Assembly (NCBI GenBank): GCA_029834535.1
Contig: JAQMWT010000317.1
Coordinates: 558,001-622,000 of the forward strand
Length of the DNA stretch: 64,000 bases
Reading direction: 5' to 3'
Source of the DNA: Chrysophaeum taylorii
Taxonomy: Eukaryota; Sar; Pelagophyceae; Pelagomonadales; Pelagomonadaceae
Part shown: positions 29,006-38,048 of the stretch, piece after piece
Layout of the letters: the number at the start of each line of letters is the position of its first letter
How positions within the stretch are numbered: position 1 is the first letter of the stretch
The notes under the pieces: generated by a model
The model's input: the letters and a program-made list of their open reading frames with translations, nothing else
What the model was told of the DNA's origin: nothing
Databases searched by the model: none
Position numbers and translations under genes: made by a program

Positions 29006-29709
29006 GGGGTCTAAGAAGATCTCGACACACGGTGTGCTGACGTTCTAACAACGACGACGCAAAGTGTCAGCGAATTCAGTGGAGTGGGCCACGATGCAAA
29101 GTGTCAACGAATTCAGTGGAGTGGCCCACTGTGCGACTTCTTAGACAAGTGTGTGCCTCTCATTTTTGCTTAATTCAAACTTGAACCGCGAAGTGGAGCG
29201 ATGGACGCACACCGCGTGTCTGTTGGTAGTACGGTCACAGTGTGTTGGGAAATTGTAGCGTCATCATTGGCGCCGAGTCTTCGTGGCGCAGCATATCGTT
29301 GGCCGCTGCGAACGCGCGCGTCAATGCACCTCGGTTTTCATTCATCCACGACAACGAGTTTAAAAGCACACAACGCGGCTGCCTACCTCCTCAGCACCTT
29401 GGCGTTAGGCCGCCGCGGGTGTTTCTCGCAATTGATAACCTCAACAACACGGAGTGAGCCTTTATACACAACGTCGTCGGAGGTTAACGCAGCCGTGCTC
29501 GAATAGAAGCGATATGAACACCGTGCGGCCTCGGGCAGGCGAGATTCGTAGCGTGCGTAGGTCCTTCGCTCGAATTTTATAATACTGCTGGTGTTGTTGA
29601 CCAAGATCCCCCCTACTCTTCGACCTTTTATAGTCGGATATGCGCGCACCGAGCTCGACCGAGCCGTCTTGCAGTTCACTCACGAGACAAGTTTCAAGAT
29701 CCCGCAAAC
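29006..29709. other. Unassigned region with a 36-bp direct repeat
   Basis: Two near-identical copies of GCAAAGTGTCARCGAATTCA...GTGGSCCAC lie at about 29058-29092 and 29094-29128. The remainder holds short open frames without recognised motifs. Confidence 0.4.
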
Positions 29710-30759
29710 TTAACAACTGTCGGCCGAGGTTGGGGCAGGGGGCGTCGAGAGGAAGCCAGCTTGGACCCCCCCCGTGGCCGGAGCTAGCTTCGGAACACCC
29801 ACGGTCGTCTTCTTCTTCTTCTTCTTCTTCAAGCTAGCCTCGTAAGAGACCCACTCATGTGCGAGAACGACGGCGAAGAGGGCGCACCCCCCGACGATGG
29901 TCGGGACGGGCGGCTTCTCGCGGTAAGCGGCATAGACCCAGACTGGACCGAGAGGGACCTGGATCAGCGAGATGAGTCCAGTCTCAGCCGCCGTGATCCA
30001 GCGCGGCGCGATCGCAAAGGCAACGATGAGGACGCCGACGCACGAGCCGCAGAGCCCTGCAGCCACAAAGAAGAGAGGTGCGACTCCCCCCACGACGCTA
30101 AAGCCGAGCGGGGGCGCGGCGACGGCGACGATGATCGCCGCGACCAAGACGCCACCCGCGGACGCGAGGCCGACAGGCGCGCGATAGGATCTGCTTGCGC
30201 TGCGAGTGAGCACGAAGTTGATGGAGACAAACGCGCTCGCGGCGACAGCGAGCGCGTCGCCGAGACGGTTCGATTGGCTTCCCTGATGCCTGCCATGGAG
30301 CGTGATGACAGCGATCGAGACCGTGGCGCACGCGACAGCCACGAGGGTTCGGGGTGGGAGCGCGTCTCCCAAGCACACCCAGCCGAGAACGCCCGAGATG
30401 AGCGGGTTAAGCGAATAGCAGAGCAGCACGTTGACCGCGTACGTCAGCAGGAAAGCGAGGCTTATCGTGATATTGATCGCGGCGCGCGAGAGCACGAGCC
30501 CGACGACGTGGCCGGGGGCAAGCGTTAACGCCTCGGCAACCGACGTCTCGTCGCGCCTCTCCGATGCGGGTGCCGCCACAACGCCGAACGCAAACGCGAA
30601 AATACACTTCCAAAACAGAATAGCCGTATCATCTGCGCCGAGCTCCTTGCACCAGCGCAGCAGCACGGCGTCGGGTGTCGCGGCGATCGTGCCGAGGAGG
30701 GCGATCCCAACTCCCTTGCCTTGATCGCTGCGGGGGAGCAACGCTTCCCATAATTGCAT
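29710..30759 (-). CDS. EamA/DMT-superfamily 10-TM transporter
   Basis: This frame encodes 349 residues. It has about ten hydrophobic helices arranged as two EamA repeats: first GVGIALLGTIAATPDAVLLR to CATVSIAVITLHGR, then RLGDALAVAASAFVSINFVL to PTIVGGCALFAVVLAHEW. The helix before the final one carries P-L-G-P-V-W-V-Y, a family hallmark. Members export or exchange amino acids, nucleotide sugars or triose phosphates across plasma, Golgi or plastid membranes; the substrate cannot be read from sequence. A poly-lysine run (residues about 318-324, coded by a TTC repeat on the + strand) precedes a low-complexity C-terminus. A decayed duplicate lies 1.2 kb away at 27861-28480. It is divergent from the F-box/LRR gene, with only 77 bp between starts. 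Confidence 0.85.
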   Translation of the reverse strand: MQLWEALLPRSDQGKGVGIALLGTIAATPDAVLLRWCKELGADDTAILFWKCIFAFAFGVVAAPASERRDETSVAEALTLAPGHVVGLVLSRAAINITISLAFLLTYAVNVLLCYSLNPLISGVLGWVCLGDALPPRTLVAVACATVSIAVITLHGRHQGSQSNRLGDALAVAASAFVSINFVLTRSASRSYRAPVGLASAGGVLVAAIIVAVAAPPLGFSVVGGVAPLFFVAAGLCGSCVGVLIVAFAIAPRWITAAETGLISLIQVPLGPVWVYAAYREKPPVPTIVGGCALFAVVLAHEWVSYEASLKKKKKKKTTVGVPKLAPATGGVQAGFLSTPPAPTSADSC

Positions 30760-30836
30760 CTAGGATCAATAATACCCTTACTACATAAACGGACGCGAAA
30801 CTCGCCGGGCTTAGGCTTCGCGTTAAGTATGAAGTG

Positions 30837-31865
30837 ATGCCACACACGAGCGTGTGGGAGAAGCTTTCGATGGCAGAACGCGCTTGCGCGATGGGTGTAT
30901 CGCGGGCCTGGTTCGCCGAGGGGGAGAACCCGGTGTTGTGGACGGAGCTGGACTGTCGTCTCGTGTTAGGCGCGTATGGGTCAACTGGCATCGCGAGACT
31001 CCGGAAAATGTTCGAGGCGTCGCGGTTCAGCCTGCTCGAGTCGATCAATCTCGAGTGCTGCAAGCCCGTCGGCGACGCGGAGCTTGAACTGTTGCACGCG
31101 GTCGCAGGCACCCTGCGACGGGTCAACCTAAACGCTCTGCACACTGCGAGTCCCGAGGCGATCGCGACGCTCGGAAGACGGTGCGTGCGGTGCGAGGCGC
31201 TGTCGCTATATTGGCACCCTCGGCTCGGCGACGCCGTGCTCCAGGCGTGCGCGACGTCGATGGGCGCGACGCTCAGAGATCTCAACGTCGCGGGTTGCGG
31301 CGGTATCACCGATGCCGGGCTCGCGATGCTCGTGTCGGCTTGCGCGAGGCTGGAACGCCTCAACGTGACACGGTGCTCCAAACTCACCGACGCCTCGCTC
31401 CGACACATTGCCGACGCCGCGGGACGACATTTGCTGGAGCTCAACGCGTACGCGAATCGAGCATTTTCCGACCAGGGCTACGGCTACCTCGCCAATAGCG
31501 GCATCCCGACGCTCGAGAAGCTCGACACGTGTGGCGCCCAGCTCCTGACCTCGCCCGCCCTCTCATCCCTCGTCCGCCGTTGCGGCGCAACACTCGTCTA
31601 TCTCAACTGTTCGTGGTGCGTCGCGCTCGACGACCGCGCCGGCATCGCGGTTGCCGACAACTGCTCCGCCCTCGGACTCCTTTCGTTCCACGGAATCATC
31701 GGGATCACCGACGTTGCGATCGACGTTCTCGCGGGGTCGGCCCTCAAAACGACGCTCACCACACTCGACATCAACGGCTGCGCCCGCGTCACCGACTACC
31801 GCCGCGAGACCCGCCGCCTCTACGACATGTTTCCGAACGTCACGACTTGGATACATCATCGCTAG
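30837..31865 (+). CDS. F-box/leucine-rich-repeat protein (FBXL/AMN1-like)
   Basis: The start is ATG 30837, giving 342 residues. The N-terminal 45 residues resemble a short F-box (VWEKLSMAERACAMGVSRAW, then PVLWTELD). About nine cysteine-containing LRR units follow: LLESINLECCKPVGDAEL, LRDLNVAGCGGITDAGL, LERLNVTRCSKLTDASL, LVYLNCSWCVALDDRA and LTTLDINGCARVTDY. The C-x-x-(L/I)-T-D-x-x-L pattern is typical of SCF substrate receptors such as FBXL2, FBXL20 and yeast Grr1/Amn1. The protein probably presents a substrate to an SCF ubiquitin ligase. The gene is intronless. The 5' flank is a 77-bp bidirectional interval shared with the transporter. Confidence 0.85.
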   Translation: MPHTSVWEKLSMAERACAMGVSRAWFAEGENPVLWTELDCRLVLGAYGSTGIARLRKMFEASRFSLLESINLECCKPVGDAELELLHAVAGTLRRVNLNALHTASPEAIATLGRRCVRCEALSLYWHPRLGDAVLQACATSMGATLRDLNVAGCGGITDAGLAMLVSACARLERLNVTRCSKLTDASLRHIADAAGRHLLELNAYANRAFSDQGYGYLANSGIPTLEKLDTCGAQLLTSPALSSLVRRCGATLVYLNCSWCVALDDRAGIAVADNCSALGLLSFHGIIGITDVAIDVLAGSALKTTLTTLDINGCARVTDYRRETRRLYDMFPNVTTWIHHR

Positions 31866-31887
31866 CACGCTCTTCGACATCTTCGCC

Positions 31888-31925
<38 letters not shown>

Positions 31926-32200
31926 CCTCAGTCGCAGTAATATTATTATTATTATTATTCCTATACTCTTTGATGTTGTTACCGTACGACCGCCATAACC
32001 TTGTTGCGTCTTCGTCTTTTTGGATGCGGTGTAAGCCTTTTCTCCTGCCTATGCAAAGAGTGAAGTTTGCGGTGGGTTCCCCAACCAATGACGAGTCGTC
32101 GGCAGAGCGGAAGAAATGAAAGCAGGCGATGGGAGGGAGGGAGGGAGGGAGCGTCCGTCCTCAGCAAGTTGTTTCAAAGCGGGGGACGTGAAAATAGTCC
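31866..32200. other. Intergenic region with (ATG)n and (ATT)n runs
   Basis: An (ATG)n run at about 31888-31923 is followed by (ATT)n at 31938-31957. Between two convergent genes, this is presumably overlapping 3' UTR. A GGGA run lies at about 32130-32150. Confidence 0.6.
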
Positions 32201-33865
32201 TCACAAGCGGGCCTCGATAAGGTAGGGGCCCTTGCGAGCGAAGGATGCCTCGAGCGCAGTCTTGAGGTCTTCGGCGGTGGCGACGGAGATAGCTTCGATG
32301 CCGTAGCCCTTGGCGATGCTGACCCAGTCGACGCGGCCGAGGGTTGTAAGCTTCTTCGCGTTGGGTGTCGAGGCGCTGAGCTTTTGCTTCTGCTGCTCGA
32401 CCTTGAGGATTTGGTAGGTCTGGTTTGCGCAGACAATGGTGGTGATGTCGAGATCTTCGGCGGCCTGCGTCCAAAAGGCGGGCGTAGAATAGAGACCGGA
32501 ACCGTCGGCCTGGAAGTTGATAACGCGGCGGTTGGGGCAAGCGACGGCGCAGCCGACCGAGAGGGGCGGGCCGATGCCAATGGATCCGCCGGTGAGGGTG
32601 AGGTGCGAGAAGGGCGGCGCGGTGGCCGTGAGGTCCCAGTAGGCAGTGCCCGTCGTCAACGACTCGTCGACGACTATCGCGCCCTCGGGCTGCGCGAGAG
32701 CCAGGACCTGGCACAGTTTAGCGGCGTTGAGGCGGCCCGTGGGTTGTTGGGAGGTGGCGCGCTTCGTTGTCGGCGGCGGCGGGAGCGCGGCGTCGGCGAG
32801 GGCGTCGCGGAGGTACTGGAGCGCGCCCGGGACGTCCATGGCGTCGATCTCGAGGACGCCCGCCTCGGGCAGGATTTGGGATATGTTGTCGTCGTAGCCG
32901 AACATGGCGACCGGCTTCCGCGCCCCGCAGAAGACGATCGCGTCGAACTTGCCGAAGAAACTTTTCGCGTCGCCGGGAAAGTACGGGACGCGGCGCCAGG
33001 CGGGTCGGCCTCGACCTCGGTCGACTCTCGCGAACGCGTTCTCGACCACCAACGCGCACGACGTTGCGCGCTGGATGGCATCGAGCGCCTTCAAGGCCCG
33101 GTCGTCGTAGACTCCCGCCCCCCCCACCACCAAGGCCGCCTTGCTCGCGGTCTTGAGGGCCTCGGCGCATGCGCGCACCTTGTTGGGGATGGCGTCGTTG
33201 CCCCCGAATTGTTCGTTGTGGACTTTGATCGACTGCTCGAACAGCGAGAGGCCGTCCACTTCGTCTACAGGTTTCGCATCTTCGAGCACCGATCCGACCT
33301 TGCGGATCTCCTCGAGGCTCGCCGCCTCGCGCTGCGCGTCGTGCGGGAGCGCGAGCGTCGCCACCCGCGACTCGCCGCATCGATAGTCGCGGATCGCGAC
33401 GAGCGCCTCGGCGACCGCCGCCGGCATGGCATCAGGGGTACGGGGAGCCTGCACCAGGCACGATGCGAACGCGGCCAGGCCCTCGATGTCCGACGCGAGC
33501 AGCGGATCGGCGCCGACGTGCCACGTTGCCATGTCCCCGACTAGGTTGATGATTGGCGCGCACGCGCGCCGCGCGTTGTGAAGGTTCGCAGACGCGTTCG
33601 CGAGGCCGACACCGAGGTGGAGGAGCGTGCAGGCGGGACGCCCCGTCATGCGCGCGTACCCGTCGGCGGCGCCGCTGCACACGGTCTCGTGCAGGCACAG
33701 CACCCCCCGCATCTTTTTCTCCTCCTCCACCACGCGATCGAGCGCGTCCACGATCAGCATCTCGGTGGTCCCGGGGTTCGCAAACATCGTGTCAACGCCG
33801 CCCCGCAGCAACGTCCGCACCACGAGGCACGCCCCGTTCTCGGACGAGGACGACGACGAGGACAT
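32201..33865 (-). CDS. Thiamine-pyrophosphate enzyme, acetolactate-synthase-like (IlvX type)
   Basis: This frame encodes 554 residues in the standard three-domain layout. The N-terminal Pyr domain has F-A-N-P-G-T-T-E-M and the catalytic glutamate in CLHETVCSGAADGYARM, followed by HLGVGLANASANLHNARRA. The central domain (about 190-320) contains AALVVGGAGVYDDRALKAL. The C-terminal PP domain contains GGSIGIGPPLSVGCAVA and the TPP/Mg motif ADGSGLYSTPAFWTQAAEDL followed by CANQ (canonically GDG...N, here ADG). The N-P-G-T-T-E variant and the lack of an FAD-specific loop fit the anonymous acetolactate-synthase-like/benzoylformate-decarboxylase-like group rather than true AHAS. The substrate is a 2-oxo acid; which one is open. 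There is no clear plastid presequence (N-terminus MSSSSSSSENGA). Confidence 0.85.
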   Translation of the reverse strand: MSSSSSSSENGACLVVRTLLRGGVDTMFANPGTTEMLIVDALDRVVEEEKKMRGVLCLHETVCSGAADGYARMTGRPACTLLHLGVGLANASANLHNARRACAPIINLVGDMATWHVGADPLLASDIEGLAAFASCLVQAPRTPDAMPAAVAEALVAIRDYRCGESRVATLALPHDAQREAASLEEIRKVGSVLEDAKPVDEVDGLSLFEQSIKVHNEQFGGNDAIPNKVRACAEALKTASKAALVVGGAGVYDDRALKALDAIQRATSCALVVENAFARVDRGRGRPAWRRVPYFPGDAKSFFGKFDAIVFCGARKPVAMFGYDDNISQILPEAGVLEIDAMDVPGALQYLRDALADAALPPPPTTKRATSQQPTGRLNAAKLCQVLALAQPEGAIVVDESLTTGTAYWDLTATAPPFSHLTLTGGSIGIGPPLSVGCAVACPNRRVINFQADGSGLYSTPAFWTQAAEDLDITTIVCANQTYQILKVEQQKQKLSASTPNAKKLTTLGRVDWVSIAKGYGIEAISVATAEDLKTALEASFARKGPYLIEARL

Positions 33866-35387
33866 CTTGTACTTGTTGGGCGAGGCGGTTACGGAGTTGT
33901 ACCACGACGCTAGGAAATTAACACGTCACGCACTTATGCGGCTGCTGGGGAGAAATTCGCCCCGTGACGCCACGCCATTTCCACAATACTACTTGATACA
34001 ACAGCAAGCTACGAGGTTTCTTTTTTTTTTTTTCACGCGCGTTATTGTATTTTCGTTGAAGGATGATGGTTGGCCCAAAAATCGAGCGACCTTCACCGCT
34101 CGCGACGACACACGTCGCGCGCGTCGAGTCGTCGCGGGGTTACGGTGTGCGTTCTTGGCTTCCCTCTCTCAACCGCAGCCTCGTGACCTTTCGCGACCTA
34201 AAGGAGTCGTGGCCTGTCGGTGAGATTGCTTGCTTGCTTGCGCGTTCTTCGTCGTCACCTTGGCAGCATCGGGCGATCATCGCTTCGAGTCGCGGCATTG
34301 TGTTGGATGCCGTTCGCCTCCTTCTCAATGACACCGTCCTCCACCCGCCACGCGCGATCTTTCTTCTCTTGGAGGCCGTGCCACGCTCTGTACGTCGCCG
34401 CCTTCCGGCGCGTCATTCTTCGCCTTCGCAGCCTCTCCGCGCTCTCGTCTCACGCCCATCGGCATCTTCGGTTGGGGCTACTCGCGTCAGAACCGTAATC
34501 TCAAAGGCTCGGACGCATCGCAATCGCAGCCTGTCACCTCGGGCCTTCCCGCGGTCGCCGTGATACGTCGACAGCTTCGGGTCAGTCACTCCGCGTCGAG
34601 GATATCAGATTCTGACAAGCCCGCGGACTCGGTGGTACCTACCGGGTCACATTGCTGCAACGACGGCTAAACTTGGCCTTGAAGAAGAAGAAGAATAAGA
34701 AGAAGAAGAAAAGTTCGCGTTCGTCAGCGACAAGTTTCGTACTGGCTCGCGAAATAATCTGCAATCTCCCGGGTCATCAGGAATGCATGCAGCCTTCCTT
34801 CCAATTACCTCGAGCGGCAAGGCAAGGCAAGGCGCCATAGCGTGCCAGCAGGCTCTCTTCGGACTCCGCCGCTTGTGGCGCGCGGATTGCCGGCGAGCAT
34901 CTCGCGTCGCTTCGAAGTTGTGTTGAAAATTTTTTTCGGCAGGATCTTCACGACGGAGAAGGTGCGCTGTCGGTGCCTTGCGATCTTCGTCCGAGGCGCA
35001 CCATCCTCTTATCGACCTGCTTCTTCGCGGGTGGCTGGGGGTGGGGCATCGTAGTCTTCGGATTCGGGTCGCGCGGCTTCCTCCGAGTCGCGGCGCTGTT
35101 GCTTCTTGCGTCGTCCTTGTCGCGACGGCAGCCGCGTGACCCACCACCGTCACCACACGAGGCCATCACGCGGGACGTTGCGCGGTTCGAGTCCCCCAGG
35201 CCCTGCGCGCCTTGGCGCGACAAGTTTGTTACAGCGCTACCGGATGACGGACCGTAACGTCGTCATCGTTAGTATGTTCCGTTCGAAGGTGCCGCCTTCA
35301 GCCCGCCCAGACGACGACGACGACGACGACGCAATCGTAGACATAATCTTCGCTTTGGGGCAGCGCGTCGTCTTGCTACTACTAACG
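33866..35387. other. Unassigned 1.5-kb region
   Basis: The longest open frame (34063-34563, +, 166 codons, MMVGPKIERPSPLATTHVAR) is basic and serine/arginine-rich with no recognised domain, and may be spurious. A + strand frame at 34973-35257 has a hydrophobic N-terminus (TCFFAGGWGWGIVVFGFGSR) but no homologue I know. (AAG)n lies at 34681-34710. A spliced gene could be hidden here; nothing firmer can be said. Confidence 0.3.
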
Positions 35388-36602
35388 TTAGATAATGTTA
35401 AAGCGCTTCAAGCCCGCCGCGAGCTGGGTGATGAGCTGAGCGTCGGGCTGAGGGAAGGCGGGTTGCTGTCTTTGCCACCAGAATGGCCGTCGTTGATCCT
35501 CTTCGTCGAAAATCGGGTCAAAGGCCCGCCGGAACTCGGCGGGGGAGCAGCGCGCGACCGCGAAGTGGGCGGGAGCGAGGCGGACAAAGTCGAGTTTGGC
35601 GACGTCCTCGACCCACCTTCGCACGGCGGGGCGCACGAGGTCAGAGGCGTAGACGAGGTTCTGGCATACGGGCGCGACGAGCCATCGATCAGAGATTTTG
35701 TCAAAGGCGGGGCGGGGGTCGATGAGGGACTCGGGGGACGGGCCGAAGGTGAGCGCGAGCAGCGCGTTTCGCTCCCAGCCTCTTCGCGCGCCGCATTTTG
35801 CTCTCTCCCGGGCCGCCGCCCTCAAAGCGTCGGCCTGGCCGCGCCAGTTGAGGAGCGCCGCTGCCTGCAGGACCCAGGAATCCGAGCGACCGAGGTAGGC
35901 GAGGGCGTCGGGGTCGAGGCTGCGCGGGGGCGCCCGGGGGACGTTGACGAGCGCGTCGGTAAGTACGAGGGTCTTGGTATCCTTGTGGACGAAGGCCGCC
36001 TCGACGGCGGCGTAGTTTCCCGCGAGGCGAGACTCGGGCCGGAGCAAGCGGAAGTCGAACTCGTCGGAGAAGGCGTACTCGGCGTCGGGGTCGAGGATGC
36101 CCGGGCCGGCGCTCGCGCGGCGCGTGGTCGGGATACCGACGAGGCGAGGGGGCAAGTCGAGGGGAAAGGACCACTGGTCCGGCACGCAGTGGACGGCCGC
36201 TTCGGGAAACTTGCGCGCAAAAGGTCCCGCGAAAATCTTGTGCTCGTACTGCGTCGTCCCGAGGACGACGTGCGCGACGCGTCCGGAGAACGGCAACGAC
36301 GAGACGAGATCGACGAGCTCGCGCGTCGGCGCGACCGGGTTGTAGACCCAGAGGTCTCCCGACCGCAGCTTGACGGCAACCATTCGCGTGTTGGCGCGGA
36401 TCCCGAACAAGGTCTGCTCCTGCTCGAGGCCCCAGACGCGGTCCTTGACGATCGTCTCGAGCGTCGTGCGCCGCACGGCGAAGGGTCCCAACGGAAATGG
36501 AAATCCTGTCAGGTTGATGTACCGCCGCTTCGGTGCCACCGTCGTCGCCCGCATCGTGAGCGCCAAGCTTTGCTGGGCGACGAGGACGACCATCATCATC
36601 AT
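35388..36602 (-). CDS. DUF4336 plastid protein (metallo-hydrolase-like fold)
   Basis: Four consecutive ATGs (36602 to 36591) start a 404-residue protein. The N-terminus MMMMVVLVAQQSLALTMRA is a signal-type presequence. The domain begins VKDRVWGLEQEQTLFGIRAN, then TRMVAVKLRSGDLWVYNPVA, PTRELVDLV and VVLGTTQYEHKIFAGPF. These strings characterise DUF4336, a family found in plants, algae and cyanobacteria with similarity to metallo-beta-lactamase folds. Only part of the histidine set is visible (H in YEHK, H in AAVHCVPDQWSFP), so enzymatic activity is uncertain. The C-terminal half (about 220-390) has alpha-helical segments and no second domain. It is divergent from the PsbP-like gene with 75 bp between starts; both products look plastid-bound. 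Confidence 0.82.
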   Translation of the reverse strand: MMMMVVLVAQQSLALTMRATTVAPKRRYINLTGFPFPLGPFAVRRTTLETIVKDRVWGLEQEQTLFGIRANTRMVAVKLRSGDLWVYNPVAPTRELVDLVSSLPFSGRVAHVVLGTTQYEHKIFAGPFARKFPEAAVHCVPDQWSFPLDLPPRLVGIPTTRRASAGPGILDPDAEYAFSDEFDFRLLRPESRLAGNYAAVEAAFVHKDTKTLVLTDALVNVPRAPPRSLDPDALAYLGRSDSWVLQAAALLNWRGQADALRAAARERAKCGARRGWERNALLALTFGPSPESLIDPRPAFDKISDRWLVAPVCQNLVYASDLVRPAVRRWVEDVAKLDFVRLAPAHFAVARCSPAEFRRAFDPIFDEEDQRRPFWWQRQQPAFPQPDAQLITQLAAGLKRFNII

Positions 36603-36677
36603 CACCTTCTTCGGTGGCGGCGCTGCGCTGGCTGATCCACCACGTGGTTGGTGGTTAGGGTCCCAGCATAATATATT
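36603..36677. promoter_or_regulatory. 75-bp divergent promoter shared by DUF4336 and PsbP-like genes
   Basis: The two ATGs face outward across 75 bases. The half nearest the PsbP-like gene contains an AT-rich run (ATAATATATTATG) that may serve as core promoter for one direction. No other element is identifiable. Confidence 0.5.
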
Positions 36678-37265
36678 ATGATCGCAGCACTCCTCCTTGG
36701 CCTTGTCGTCGTCCAGGCGATGGCGCCGGCGACGAGGCGCGGTTTTCTTGCCCAAAGCGGCGCGAGTCTCGTCGTCGCGACCACCGAGCCCCCCGCGCTG
36801 ACCTCCGAGGTGTCGCTCAAGAGCGGGCGTGTGATGATGCCATCGGCGTGGAAGCAGACCCCCGGGGGGCTCGTCGATCCCGTGCTCGGCGACATCACGA
36901 CCAAGCTCGATGTCACAACAAGGCCCGTCGACGCGACCTCCATCGCGGACCTCGGGAAGATCGACAACTTTCCCCTCGTCGATCTCGGGATTGGCGAGCG
37001 GCTCGCGGCCGCCGACGTCGTCGCCGCTCGCCGAAGAGACGACGGCGAGCGCCTTTTTTACGAGTGGGATCTGGCCGTCTCGCCCGACACATGCCCCAGG
37101 GAGCAACGACTCGTCGTCACGACTTGCCTGCCCGACGAAGTAGCTCTCGTCTCGGCGACCGTCGAAAACGGCACCCTCGTCGTCTTCGGCCTCGTCGCCT
37201 CGCCGTCGCAGTGGCGCAACTTTGGGAAGAACCTTCGCGACCTGCGTTCCTCCTTTGCCCTATGA
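36678..37265 (+). CDS. PsbP-like thylakoid lumen protein
   Basis: This frame encodes 195 residues. The presequence is bipartite or tripartite: a signal peptide (MIAALLLGLVVVQAMA|P), then a twin-arginine segment R-R-G-F-L-A-Q-S-G-A-S-L-V-V-A that fits Tat import into the lumen. The mature domain begins with SGRVMMPSAWKQTPGG, DVTTRPVDATSIADLGK and continues LFYEWDLAVSPDTCPR and NGTLVVFGLVASPSQWRN, ending LRDLRSSF. The S-I-x-D-L-G, F-Y-E-W and terminal L-R-x-x-x-S-F are PsbP-family features. Members assist photosystem II oxygen evolution or NDH/PSI assembly; the true PsbP is longer at the N-terminus, so a PPD-type role is more likely. The gene is transcribed away from the DUF4336 gene. Confidence 0.82.
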   Translation: MIAALLLGLVVVQAMAPATRRGFLAQSGASLVVATTEPPALTSEVSLKSGRVMMPSAWKQTPGGLVDPVLGDITTKLDVTTRPVDATSIADLGKIDNFPLVDLGIGERLAAADVVAARRRDDGERLFYEWDLAVSPDTCPREQRLVVTTCLPDEVALVSATVENGTLVVFGLVASPSQWRNFGKNLRDLRSSFAL

Positions 37266-37305
37266 TCATCATCATCATCATCATCATTCGTAGTATAATC
37301 ATCTA

Positions 37306-38015
37306 CTATCGCGCCGTCGTCGTTGGCTGGATGTCGACCAGGATGTCGAAGATGTTGGTCCCGACCTTGGGGGCTTGGCCCATGACGATCGAGGCCGAGG
37401 GCGAGGTGATATCGTCGGTGGCTTGGGTGAGGGCGGCCTCGGTCAAGAAGACCCCCGTCGTCTCGAAGGACATCTTGAGCCAGGGCGACGAGTGGAGGCC
37501 CATGTATATCCGATTCATCGCGTGGTGTTCGCCGTGGAACATGACCTTGTCGCCGACGAGCGAGAGGTGTCGGGGGCCAACGACGATGCCGTAGACGCCG
37601 AAGACGCTCTGGATCTCGCGGATGAGCGTCGCGCGCGCGGCCTCGACCCCGTAGGTCGCCATGACGGCGCGGACGTCGTTACAGTGGAGGTTGTCGAGGT
37701 CAGCGGAGTCGCTGGTCGTCGTCGTCGCCGCGGACCAGAGCGCGTGGATGTCGTTGCCGCGCACGACGACGCGATCTTCGACGGGCGTCGCCTCCGCGAC
37801 GCCGGGGACGACGACGCAATTCCCGCAGCTCTGCTCGATGATTTCGAGGATCGCGACGCGAGGCCTCGACGCCGGGACCTTGACGTCGAGCTGGATGTGC
37901 ATGCGATCGCGCATCGCGTGCGCCGCCGTAACGGTGAGTCGCTTCTTCCAATTCGACGAGGCCTTTTTGGCGGTCGAAGGCCGGTCTACGTCCATCATCA
38001 GTATGTCGTCCTCGA

Positions 38016-38048
<33 letters not shown>

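Noticed and set aside
32384-33544. 386-codon + strand open frame
   Set aside because: It lies antisense to the TPP enzyme, whose motifs are unmistakable. GC-rich codon use keeps the antisense frame open by chance.
35150-35225. Possible tRNA (GGTTCGAGTCC-like T loop)
   Set aside because: The flanking bases do not pair as a T stem and no D or anticodon arm can be drawn.
35106-36635. 509-codon + strand open frame
   Set aside because: It is antisense to the DUF4336 gene over most of its length and has no domain; the sense frame carries the family motifs.
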